Positions 16,142 to 23,079 of a stretch of DNA of 23,178 nt are shown here, in pieces. Source of the stretch: an uncultured Streptococcus sp. GTDB taxonomy: Bacteria; Bacillota; Bacilli; Lactobacillales; Streptococcaceae. The notes under the pieces were generated by a model that saw only the letters and a program-made list of their open reading frames with translations, ran no database searches and was not told where the DNA came from. The translations under genes were made by a program, and so were the position numbers. Position 1 is the first letter of the stretch, and every line of letters starts with the position of its first letter. Location of the stretch: assembly GCA_902480035.1 (NCBI GenBank), contig CABSRC010000014.1:1-23178 (forward strand), written 5' to 3'.

Positions 16142-17092
16142 GTGAAAATAGCGATTCTAGGACTTGGAGTCATCGGGACCACTTATGCCTACGCCTTTCA
16201 AAAAGCTAGCCATCAAGTGGAACACGTACTGAGAGATAGTAAGAAAAGCACAGCTCCGAAGGAGTTGTCGGTTGATCTACTAGATGGTCGCTATTATTCC
16301 AAAGGTGAAAACAAACACGACACCTATGAGGTTCATGTGGCAGAAGCTGATTCGGAATATGATTTTATTTTTCTGAGTGTGCGTCATGGTTTTGTCAAAG
16401 AAGCTGTGGAGACCTTGCGGAAAAATAATATCAAAGGTACCCTTGTTTTCTTCTGTAATTTCTGGGATACTCGAAAAGAGGTCCAAGAGTGGGCAGGAGA
16501 TTATGACTATATTCTGGCCTTTCCGACAGCGGGCGGTCATATGCAAGAGGACCATTTGGATGGTGTCTTGTTTGACCATTTAATGCTCGAAGGTGAGCAA
16601 AAAGCACACATTTCTAACTATGCGGATCTGACGGATTTACTGACTTCTGCAGATTTGAAGTGGGAAGTTCCTCATGATATGGTTGAGTGGATTTGGATTC
16701 ACATGGCGATTAATGCGGGTGTTACTTCGACAGCTGCTCGTTCAGGGAATCTGGAAAATCCAGAAGAATTGGCTTTGAACTTGATGAATAGTTCTTCAGA
16801 ATTGTCATTGGCCATCAAGGCCATTCGAGAAGCTTTGAAAGTCGTAGAAGCGCGTGGGGTGAATTTGAAGCTTTACAAAGCCGAACTCTTGCCATACAAA
16901 ATTCCCGCTTGGATAGCCGGCAAAGCCATGAAAGTCATGTTTGCGAAAAATGAGCTGACACGAAAAATCATGACTTTGCACAATGATAAACAGGACATCT
17001 TCTATTGTTGTCAAAGTGTTTATCTGACTGGTCAAGAATTAGGTGTGAAGATGCCTATTCTGGAAGCAAATATGAAGGGGATTTCGATTTAG
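16142..17092 (+). CDS. Ketopantoate reductase (PanE/ApbA)-family protein, lacking the usual catalytic Lys
   Basis: The 316-residue protein begins with a Rossmann NAD(P)-binding motif, G7-L-G9-V-I-G12, and has the two-domain layout of the PanE/ApbA family. In E. coli PanE the catalytic lysine lies in KLAVN; the matching segment here reads H187-M-A-I-N, so the lysine appears replaced by histidine. True ketopantoate reductase activity is therefore doubtful, and it may be an NAD(P)-dependent reductase acting on another substrate. The GTG start directly follows the purK stop, the nucleotide-binding fold needs that start, and GGGAAAGGG lies about 12 bases upstream. It is probably co-transcribed with purK. 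No role in purine synthesis is known to me. Confidence 0.75.
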   Translation: MKIAILGLGVIGTTYAYAFQKASHQVEHVLRDSKKSTAPKELSVDLLDGRYYSKGENKHDTYEVHVAEADSEYDFIFLSVRHGFVKEAVETLRKNNIKGTLVFFCNFWDTRKEVQEWAGDYDYILAFPTAGGHMQEDHLDGVLFDHLMLEGEQKAHISNYADLTDLLTSADLKWEVPHDMVEWIWIHMAINAGVTSTAARSGNLENPEELALNLMNSSSELSLAIKAIREALKVVEARGVNLKLYKAELLPYKIPAWIAGKAMKVMFAKNELTRKIMTLHNDKQDIFYCCQSVYLTGQELGVKMPILEANMKGISI

Positions 17093-17100
17093 GAGGTTTT

Positions 17101-17328
17101 ATGATTCAACTCATTGTCAATGCTTTCGTTGAGAAGGATAAGACTGGAGCAGTCGTCGAAGTCTTGTATGCTAGTAGCGATCACGAAAAAGTGAAAGCTA
17201 AGTATGAAGAGCTGACTGCTCAATATCCTGAAAACTATTTAGCTATCTATGATGTCCCGATGGATACGGATTTGAATACACTCGATCACTATCCATCTGT
17301 GTGGATCGGGAAAGAGGAATTTGAGTAA
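17101..17328 (+). CDS. Small DUF4649-like protein of unknown function
   Basis: The 75-residue soluble protein starts MIQLIVNAFVEKDKTGAVVE and ends with DHYPSVWIGKEEFE. It looks like the streptococcal DUF4649-type family, which has no assigned function. It has no membrane segment or cysteine. A strong AGGAGG site (17091-17096), overlapping the stop of the previous gene, precedes ATG 17101 by four bases and fixes the start. A longer in-frame reading from 17005 would run through the preceding gene. A small protein at this place before purB is, as I recall, typical of related streptococci. The domain name is from memory. Confidence 0.75.
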   Translation: MIQLIVNAFVEKDKTGAVVEVLYASSDHEKVKAKYEELTAQYPENYLAIYDVPMDTDLNTLDHYPSVWIGKEEFE

Positions 17329-18185
17329 ATTGATTGTAGGTTGTTAAATTATTGTAAAATAATAAAAAGGATATATAAATTTAAAGTTTAAAGTATAGGA
17401 TATTGAATCCTTTAATTTATCGTATTGCAAAAGTCATTTAAAGATGTTATTTGTTAATTAACAGATAGTATTGCTTTATAAAATATGTAGTAAGAATCTA
17501 TTAAAATTATTTTAGAGAGGGCGTTATGTCTGAGACGGTAATTATTACTATAATATCATCTAGTATATCAGTAATAAGTGCTTTGTTAGGTGTGTTTCTC
17601 ACACAATTCTTCAATGTAAAGAATGAAACTCGTAGGGTAATTGAAGAGAAACAAGCAGAAAATTTGAAGGCTAAAAGAGAAAAATTGGATTCAGTATATA
17701 AAAAATTGATTCGAGTTGTGAATCTATTTCCAAGTCAAACACCATTAGATGTGTTGAACAGTATGGATGGACCTCCTAATTATAATTTAGAAAATTTTGA
17801 TATAGTCAATTCAATTTTAGAAAATCAAATTAATTATTACGAAAAATTGTTAAATGATTCTGATAATTTAGATTTTGAATTGAAGAATAAATATGAGATA
17901 GAGATTAATAACAGAGAGTATTTCAAGTCGGAAATCACTTTAATTCAAGATAAGTATAAATATGCTCAAAGTCAGTATGAGGAATTTAAAAGGAGTGAAA
18001 AAATGACTTTTGAGTTATATGCAGGAGTTGATGTAAAAAACAATCTCGTGAATTTCGAAATATTGCTACATAACGCGTTTATTGCCGGGAGACGTTTAAA
18101 CGACGACGTTAAAAAAATTAATAAATTAGATATTTCACGATGGACTTTAATTGACAGTATTAGAAATGATCTTGGGATAAATTGA
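17326..18185. other. AT-rich insertion bracketed by an 8-bp direct repeat
   Basis: TAAATTGA occurs at 17326-17333, over the stop of the small upstream gene, and again at 18178-18185, over the stop of the orphan membrane gene. Removing one repeat and everything between leaves a spacer of about 40 bp before purB that keeps its ribosome-binding site. The enclosed 852 bp are far richer in A and T than the purine genes. No integrase, transposase or terminal inverted repeat is present. A 12-bp palindrome, TGTTAATTAACA, lies at 17452-17463 in its non-coding part. Confidence 0.5.
17526..18185 (+). CDS. Orphan membrane-anchored helical protein of unknown function
   Basis: I do not recognise this 219-residue protein. 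Residues about 5-28 form one hydrophobic transmembrane segment (IITIISSSISVISALLGVFL). A charged, probably coiled-coil stretch follows (about 33-62, rich in Glu and Lys), then a largely helical domain rich in Asn, Tyr, Glu and Lys. There is no signal cleavage site and no enzyme motif. The ATG follows GAGAGGGCGTT. The coding sequence is very AT-rich, near 25-30 percent GC in sampled stretches, unlike the purine genes on both sides. It sits alone between two housekeeping genes. These points suggest horizontal acquisition; a defence, immunity or stress role is possible but unproven. Confidence 0.75.
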   Translation: MSETVIITIISSSISVISALLGVFLTQFFNVKNETRRVIEEKQAENLKAKREKLDSVYKKLIRVVNLFPSQTPLDVLNSMDGPPNYNLENFDIVNSILENQINYYEKLLNDSDNLDFELKNKYEIEINNREYFKSEITLIQDKYKYAQSQYEEFKRSEKMTFELYAGVDVKNNLVNFEILLHNAFIAGRRLNDDVKKINKLDISRWTLIDSIRNDLGIN

Positions 18186-18218
18186 AATATTTTAACCAAC
18201 AGAAAGGAAAACAAAAAC

Positions 18219-19517
18219 ATGATCGAACGTTACTCTCGCCCTGAGATGGCGAACATTTGGACTGAAGAAAATAAATACCGTGCTTGGCTTGAGGTGGAAA
18301 TCTTGGCTGACGAGGCATGGGCTGAGTTGGGGGAAATCCCTAAGGAAGATGTGGCTTTGATTCGTGAAAAAGCGGACTTTGACATCGACCGTATTTTGGA
18401 AATCGAGCAGCAAACTCGCCACGATGTGGTTGCCTTCACACGTGCGGTTTCTGAAACGCTTGGTGAAGAACGTAAGTGGGTTCACTATGGTTTGACTTCT
18501 ACTGACGTGGTAGATACGGCCTATGGTTACCTCTACAAACAAGCCAACGATATCATCCGCAAGGACCTTGAAAACTTCCTTAACATCATCGCTGACAGAG
18601 CGAAAGAACACAAGTTCACCATCATGATGGGTCGTACCCACGGTGTGCACGCTGAGCCTACAACTTTTGGTCTTAAATTGGCCACTTGGTATAGCGAAAT
18701 GAAACGGAATATCGAGCGTTTCGAGCATGCGGCTGCTGGCGTGGAATCTGGTAAGATTTCTGGTGCGGTTGGTAACTTTGCTAACATCCCACCATTTGTT
18801 GAAAAATACGTCTGCGATAAATTGGGTATCCGTGCTCAAGAAATCTCTACACAGGTCCTTCCTCGTGATCTTCACGCTGAGTACTTTGCAGTTCTTGCTA
18901 GCATCGCAACATCTATCGAACGTATGGCAACTGAAATTCGTGGTCTTCAAAAATCAGAACAACGTGAAGTGGAAGAGTTCTTTGCTAAAGGTCAAAAAGG
19001 TTCTTCAGCAATGCCTCACAAACGCAACCCTATCGGTTCTGAAAACATGACAGGTCTTGCGCGTGTGATCCGTGGTCACATGGTCACAGCTTATGAGAAT
19101 GTCTCCCTTTGGCACGAACGGGATATCTCTCACTCATCAGCTGAGCGGATCATCGCACCAGATACAACTATCTTGATTGACTACATGCTCAACCGTTTTG
19201 GAAATATTGTCAAGAACTTGACGGTCTTCCCAGAAAACATGATCCGCAACATGAACTCTACATTCGGTCTAATCTTTAGCCAACGTGCCATGTTGACTTT
19301 GATTGAAAAAGGCATGACGCGTGAGCAAGCTTACGACCTTGTTCAACCGAAGACAGCTCAATCATGGGATAACCAAGTCGACTTCAAACCACTTCTTGAA
19401 GCAGATCCAGAAGTGACATCACGCCTCACTCAAGAAGAAATCGACGAAATCTTCAACCCAACTTACTACACCAAACGGGTGGATGAAATCTTCGAACGCA
19501 TCGGTTTGGGTGACTAA
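18219..19517 (+). CDS. purB: Adenylosuccinate lyase
   Basis: The 432-residue enzyme of the fumarase/aspartase superfamily removes fumarate from SAICAR (giving AICAR) and from adenylosuccinate (giving AMP). The active-site segment GRTHGVHAEPTTFG contains H141. The flexible signature loop starts at G261 (GSSAMPHKRNPIGSE) and holds the catalytic serine. The AAAGGA site lies about 11 bases before ATG 18219. Only 33 bases separate it from the AT-rich orphan gene and no PurBox is visible there, so it depends on upstream transcription or on a promoter within the inserted DNA. It is the last purine gene of the window. Confidence 0.97.
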   Translation: MIERYSRPEMANIWTEENKYRAWLEVEILADEAWAELGEIPKEDVALIREKADFDIDRILEIEQQTRHDVVAFTRAVSETLGEERKWVHYGLTSTDVVDTAYGYLYKQANDIIRKDLENFLNIIADRAKEHKFTIMMGRTHGVHAEPTTFGLKLATWYSEMKRNIERFEHAAAGVESGKISGAVGNFANIPPFVEKYVCDKLGIRAQEISTQVLPRDLHAEYFAVLASIATSIERMATEIRGLQKSEQREVEEFFAKGQKGSSAMPHKRNPIGSENMTGLARVIRGHMVTAYENVSLWHERDISHSSAERIIAPDTTILIDYMLNRFGNIVKNLTVFPENMIRNMNSTFGLIFSQRAMLTLIEKGMTREQAYDLVQPKTAQSWDNQVDFKPLLEADPEVTSRLTQEEIDEIFNPTYYTKRVDEIFERIGLGD

Positions 19518-19552
19518 TCGCAACGAAAAAGGGAATTTGAAAAATAGACGAA

Positions 19553-19590
19553 AGAGGCTGGGCAAAAACTGTCCAGCCTTTGATGTTTGG
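19553..19590 (+). terminator. Terminator-like hairpin after purB
   Basis: AGGCTGGGCA (19555-19564) pairs with TGTCCAGCCT (19570-19579) with one G-U pair and a 5-base loop. The T tract is interrupted (TTGATGTTTGG), so termination may be partial; a much stronger terminator lies further on at 19740-19775. Confidence 0.6.
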
Positions 19591-19623
19591 TAAGAATAAC
19601 TGCAAGACGCAGTGGTTGATTGG

Positions 19624-19721
19624 CATCTTTGTTCGCTTATGAAGCTCCAAAGATGACCTATGGTGACGGAAACAAAGTTTCCTTTATTTGCAGCCTTCAA
19701 CAGTCTCCCAGACTGTTGAAG
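19624..19721. repeat. Run of perfect hairpins downstream of purB
   Basis: CATCTTTG (19624-19631) pairs with CAAAGATG (19648-19655), with an inner GCTT/AAGC. GGAAAC pairs with GTTTCC (19668-19682). CTTCAACAGTCT (19695-19706) pairs perfectly over 12 bp with 19710-19721 around CCC. The 413-bp stretch from purB to the GntR gene holds these hairpins and two terminators but no credible gene. Confidence 0.8.
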
Positions 19722-19727
19722 CTATGC

Positions 19728-19802
19728 GGGGGTGGGAAGATCGAAAAGGTTCGGGGAACCTTTTCGATTTTTTTTAATTCCTCGGAGTTCTTTCCCACTC
19801 CC
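19728..19802. terminator. Strong nested terminator between purB and the GntR gene
   Basis: A perfect 12-bp stem, ATCGAAAAGGTT (19740-19751) with AACCTTTTCGAT (19757-19768), is followed by eight T residues, a textbook terminator. It is enclosed by a second inverted pair, GGGGGTGGGAA (19728-19738) with TTCCCACTCCC (19792-19802), which could form an outer stem. Long hairpins built on GGGNGTGGGA are, as I recall, common at convergent gene ends in streptococci. Confidence 0.85.
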
Positions 19803-19859
19803 TTTTTTAAACTTTTTATAGCTAAACTATCACTAATTATATATATTTTTAAAGAGGTC

Positions 19860-19888
19860 TTTAGAAATCGTTTTCAACATGCTATACT
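19860..19888 (+). promoter_or_regulatory. Orphan extended -10 promoter pointing at the GntR gene end
   Basis: TTTAGA (19860-19865), a 17-bp spacer and TATACT (19883-19888) preceded by TG at 19880-19881 form a good promoter on the plus strand. No plus-strand gene follows; a terminator-type hairpin begins about where transcription would start. It could yield a very short RNA or, on read-through, an antisense transcript across the GntR gene. Confidence 0.45.
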
Positions 19889-19896
19889 GGATCTAT

Positions 19897-19925
19897 AAAA
19901 AAGACCGAGATGTCTCAGTCTTTTT
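19897..19925. terminator. Bidirectional terminator at the GntR gene 3' end
   Basis: AAAAAAGACCGAGA (19897-19910) and TCTCAGTCTTTTT (19913-19925) form a stem with one mismatch and a 2-base gap, with A and T runs on both flanks. On the minus strand it follows the regulator's stop by five bases. Confidence 0.8.
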
Positions 19926-19930
19926 GGTTC

Positions 19931-20647
19931 TTAGTGATCGCGGTCACAGGAGATGAACTTGATCTTGTAGTAGTCACCGCGTTTATAGGTTTCCGTGTAT
20001 TCAAGGATTTGGCCAGTCGCTTCTAGCTTGGTCGTCTTCACTTGTTTGACCGTTGGGAAATTTTCGTCGATCTTCAATACTTTAGCAACCTTGCTTGGTG
20101 TAGGAAAGACGATTTCGTTGACTTCTTCGAAGTGCTCATCATTCATATGAATATGATAGTCTTCTTTGAAGCGATCATAGATAGAGCTATAGTATTCCAA
20201 ATTTGGATAGTTTGGATTGATGTATTGTTCAGGAATATAGGTTTGGTGGAAGATATAGGTATCATCCCCTGTCTGGCGAGTCCGTTCGATCTTATAGTAG
20301 AATTGCGTTGGGTTGAGGCCTAGTTTGTCTAGGATGCTTAAGGTATTTCCACGTTTAATAGAGAGAACTTTGACTTTGGCCTTTTGGATTGGGAAGGTCT
20401 CAACATCTGAAAATTCAACCAGTTTGTGTTTTCGAGCACGAGAAACAAAGGTTCCTTTTCCTTGCTGACGGACAATGTAGCCATCAGCAGCGAGGTCGTT
20501 CAAAGCACGGACAACGGTGATAGAGCTGACATCATAAATTTTAATGAGTTCAGCTTCAGTATAAAATTTATCTCCATTTTCAAATTTTCCTGAGATAATT
20601 TGCTGCTTCAATTCATCTTTGATGTGTTGGTACTTTGGAATTGCCAT
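19931..20647 (-). CDS. GntR/HutC-family transcriptional regulator of the beta-galactosidase locus
   Basis: The 238-residue protein has an N-terminal winged helix-turn-helix (about 1-70, including AELIKIYDVSSITVVRALND and the wing GYIVRQQGKGTFV). A UTRA ligand-binding domain (about 95-230) follows, as in HutC-type repressors that sense sugar phosphates or similar ligands. It is divergent from the beta-galactosidase gene across 132 bp, the usual layout for a local regulator. In S. pneumoniae a GntR regulator also lies beside bgaC (from memory). The ATG is preceded by GAGAGG. The inverted pair AACCCTATTTT (20680-20690) and AAAAGGGTT (20748-20756) flanks the divergent promoters and is a candidate operator. 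Confidence 0.9.
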   Translation of the reverse strand: MAIPKYQHIKDELKQQIISGKFENGDKFYTEAELIKIYDVSSITVVRALNDLAADGYIVRQQGKGTFVSRARKHKLVEFSDVETFPIQKAKVKVLSIKRGNTLSILDKLGLNPTQFYYKIERTRQTGDDTYIFHQTYIPEQYINPNYPNLEYYSSIYDRFKEDYHIHMNDEHFEEVNEIVFPTPSKVAKVLKIDENFPTVKQVKTTKLEATGQILEYTETYKRGDYYKIKFISCDRDH

Positions 20648-20710
20648 AGTGCTACCTCTCTTTAGATTTCTCTTATTTAACCCTATTTTAACATATTTTT
20701 TATAAAAGTG

Positions 20711-20739
20711 TTGACATTTTTTAAATAATTTATTATATT
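20711..20739 (+). promoter_or_regulatory. Promoter of the bgaC-PTS operon
   Basis: A perfect -35 box TTGACA (20711-20716), a 17-bp spacer and TATATT (20734-20739) make a strong sigma-70 promoter, with the start expected near 20746. On the opposite strand, TGTTAAAAT around 20686-20694 looks like an extended -10 for the GntR gene, so the two promoters are back to back. Confidence 0.85.
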
Positions 20740-20745
20740 AATAAA

Positions 20746-20759
20746 TGAAAAGGGTTACA
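20746..20759 (+). promoter_or_regulatory. Catabolite-response element (CcpA site)
   Basis: TGAAAAGGGTTACA matches 13 of 14 positions of the cre consensus TGWAANCGNTNWCA (G for C at the seventh). It covers the predicted transcription start of bgaC, where CcpA binding would block initiation. Glucose repression of a beta-galactosidase-PTS operon is what such a site predicts. Confidence 0.75.
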
Positions 20760-20779
20760 TATAAGAAAGGGGGGCGTTT

Positions 20780-22567
20780 ATGGGAGTTTTTGAGATTCGC
20801 GATGCTTTCTATTTAAAAGATCAACCCTTCAAGATTTTATCCGGAGCGATCCATTATTTCCGAATTGACCCAGCAGACTGGTATCATTCCTTGTATAATC
20901 TAAAGGCTTTGGGTTTTAACACGGTTGAGACCTATGTCCCTTGGAATGCGCATGAACCCCGCAAAGGGCAGTTTGATTTTAGTGGTCGATTGGATCTAGA
21001 GCATTTCATTCAAACAGCCCAGTCCCTAGGACTTTACATGATTGTAAGGCCGTCGCCCTTTATCTGTGCAGAGTGGGAATTTGGTGGATTACCAGCCTGG
21101 CTCTTAGAAGAAGACCTGCGAATCCGCTCATCAGACCCAGCCTTTATCGAAGCAGTGGATCGTTATTATGAACGCTTGCTTGGCTTGTTGACACCCTACC
21201 AAGTGGATCAGGGTGGTCCAATCCTCATGATGCAGGTGGAAAATGAGTACGGCTCTTATGGAGAGGATAAGGATTATCTTCGTGCCATTCGGGATTTGAT
21301 GAAGAAAAAAGGCGTGACCTGTCCCCTCTTTACATCAGATGGACCATGGCGAGCAACGCTAAGAACAGGAACCTTGATCGAAGAAGACCTCTTTGTGACG
21401 GGAAACTTCGGTTCCAAAGCAGCCTATAACTTCGGTCAGATGCAAGAATTCTTTGACGAATACGGTAAGAAATGGCCCTTGATGTGTATGGAATTCTGGG
21501 ATGGCTGGTTTACCCGCTGGAAGGAACCTGTGATTCAAAGGGACCCAGAGGAGTTGGCAGAAGCTGTCCATGAGGTCTTGGAGCTCGGCTCCATCAATCT
21601 CTATATGTTTCATGGCGGGACCAATTTTGGCTTCATGAATGGTTGCTCAGCTCGGGGGACGCTTGATTTGCCACAGGTGACATCCTATGACTATGGGGCT
21701 TTGCTCAATGAGCAGGGCAATCCGACGGAGAAGTATGATGCTATTCAAAAAATGATGGCAACTTATTATCCGGAATACCCACAGCAAGAACCGCTCATCA
21801 AAGAATGTTTGCCAGAGCAGACCTTACATTTGGCAGCCAGAACTAGTCTTTTTGGGAATCTGGACAATTTGGCTCAGGTCGAAACCAGTCTCTATCCAAA
21901 ACGGATGGAAGAGCTGGACCAATATACTGGCTATCTTTTGTATGAGACAGATGTTGAAATGGATGCGCCGGAGGAAAGACTTCGGATCATCGATGGTCGA
22001 GATCGGGCGCAGGTGTACGTGAATGATCGTCATCTGGCAACGCAATACCAAACAGAGATCGGTGAAGATCTTTTTATCAAAGGAAAAAAGAAAGCGGTTA
22101 CGAATTTAAAAATCTTGCTTGAGAATATGGGACGTGTCAACTACGGTCACAAGCTCTTGGCTGATAGCCAGCACAAGGGCATTCGCACAGGTGTCTGTGT
22201 GGATTTGCATTTCCACCTTCATTGGAAGCAGTACCCACTGGATTTACAAGATCTCAGCCAGCTCGATTTTTCAAAGGAATGGCAGGCAGGTGCTCCAGCA
22301 TTTTACCGATATGATTTTCAGCTGGACCACACCCTTGACACCTATCTGGATATGACAGGATTTGGGAAAGGGGTCGTCTTTGTCAACGGCCACAACCTTG
22401 GCCGCTTCTGGGAGGTCGGTCCGACCACTTCACTTTACGTGCCTCATGGTTTCCTTAAAGAAGGAGCCAATAGCCTGATCGTCTTTGAGACAGAAGGGCG
22501 TTACCAAGAGACACTTCAACTTGTTCAACAACCTACATTCAAAGAAGTAAAGGGGGAAAACTTATGA
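20780..22567 (+). CDS. bgaC: Glycoside hydrolase family 35 beta-galactosidase
   Basis: The 595-residue enzyme starts with the GH35 TIM barrel (SGAIHYFRIDPADWYHSLYN, VETYVPWNAHEP). The acid/base is E156 in VENEYGSYG and the nucleophile is E238 in CMEFWDGWF; both are intact. The C-terminal third forms beta-sandwich domains. Pneumococcal BgaC, the closest family member I know, releases terminal beta-1,3-linked galactose. There is no signal peptide or LPXTG anchor, so it should act in the cytoplasm on imported sugar, although surface activity has been reported for the pneumococcal protein. The ATG has an AAGGGGGG site, and the 3' end overlaps the PTS gene by four bases (ATGA). Confidence 0.94.
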   Translation: MGVFEIRDAFYLKDQPFKILSGAIHYFRIDPADWYHSLYNLKALGFNTVETYVPWNAHEPRKGQFDFSGRLDLEHFIQTAQSLGLYMIVRPSPFICAEWEFGGLPAWLLEEDLRIRSSDPAFIEAVDRYYERLLGLLTPYQVDQGGPILMMQVENEYGSYGEDKDYLRAIRDLMKKKGVTCPLFTSDGPWRATLRTGTLIEEDLFVTGNFGSKAAYNFGQMQEFFDEYGKKWPLMCMEFWDGWFTRWKEPVIQRDPEELAEAVHEVLELGSINLYMFHGGTNFGFMNGCSARGTLDLPQVTSYDYGALLNEQGNPTEKYDAIQKMMATYYPEYPQQEPLIKECLPEQTLHLAARTSLFGNLDNLAQVETSLYPKRMEELDQYTGYLLYETDVEMDAPEERLRIIDGRDRAQVYVNDRHLATQYQTEIGEDLFIKGKKKAVTNLKILLENMGRVNYGHKLLADSQHKGIRTGVCVDLHFHLHWKQYPLDLQDLSQLDFSKEWQAGAPAFYRYDFQLDHTLDTYLDMTGFGKGVVFVNGHNLGRFWEVGPTTSLYVPHGFLKEGANSLIVFETEGRYQETLQLVQQPTFKEVKGENL

Positions 22568-23040
22568 CAATTGTAGGATGCCGTATCGATGGACGTTTGA
22601 TCCACGGGCAGGTAGCCAATCTTTGGACTACCAAACTAAATGTTTCACGTATCATGGTGATCGATGATGAAGTCGCTCAAAATGATATTGAAAAAAGTGG
22701 CTTGAAACTAGCGACACCACCTGGTGTTAAGCTCAGTATCTTGCCAGTCGCAAAGGCTGCGGAAAATATCTTGGCTGGGAAATATGACAGTCAACGACTC
22801 TTCATCGTAGCTCGCAAACCTGATCGTTTCCTCGGTTTGGTAGAAGCAGGTGTGCCACTAGAAACCTTAAACGTAGGGAACATGTCTCAGTCAGACGAGA
22901 CTCGTCCCGTTACTCGTTCAATCAACGTAGTGGATGCCGATGTGGAAGCTTTCCACAAGCTAGCTGAAAAAGGAGTTAAGCTAACTGCTCAAATGGTTCC
23001 AAATGATCCAGTTGAAGACTTCTTGAAGTTGCTCAAATAG
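22564..23040 (+). CDS. Mannose-family PTS EIIB component (N-acetylgalactosamine/beta-galactoside type)
   Basis: The 158-residue cytoplasmic protein belongs to the mannose/sorbose-family IIB group. The phosphorylated histidine is H14 in the signature RIDGRLIHGQV. It passes phosphate from IIA to sugar entering through IIC and IID. The ATGA overlap with bgaC shows coupled translation, so enzyme and transporter are made together, and IIC follows after 39 bases. In S. pneumoniae the matching PTS beside bgaC has been linked to galactosamine-type or galactoside sugars (from memory). The exact substrate cannot be read from the sequence. Confidence 0.93.
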   Translation: MTIVGCRIDGRLIHGQVANLWTTKLNVSRIMVIDDEVAQNDIEKSGLKLATPPGVKLSILPVAKAAENILAGKYDSQRLFIVARKPDRFLGLVEAGVPLETLNVGNMSQSDETRPVTRSINVVDADVEAFHKLAEKGVKLTAQMVPNDPVEDFLKLLK

Positions 23041-23079
23041 TTTATAAATAAAAAAGAAAATTTTTAGGAGGAAATTGTC

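Noticed and set aside
19620..19898. 92-codon open frame after purB
   Set aside because: It runs through several perfect hairpins and a terminator, has no ribosome-binding site and has low-complexity composition.
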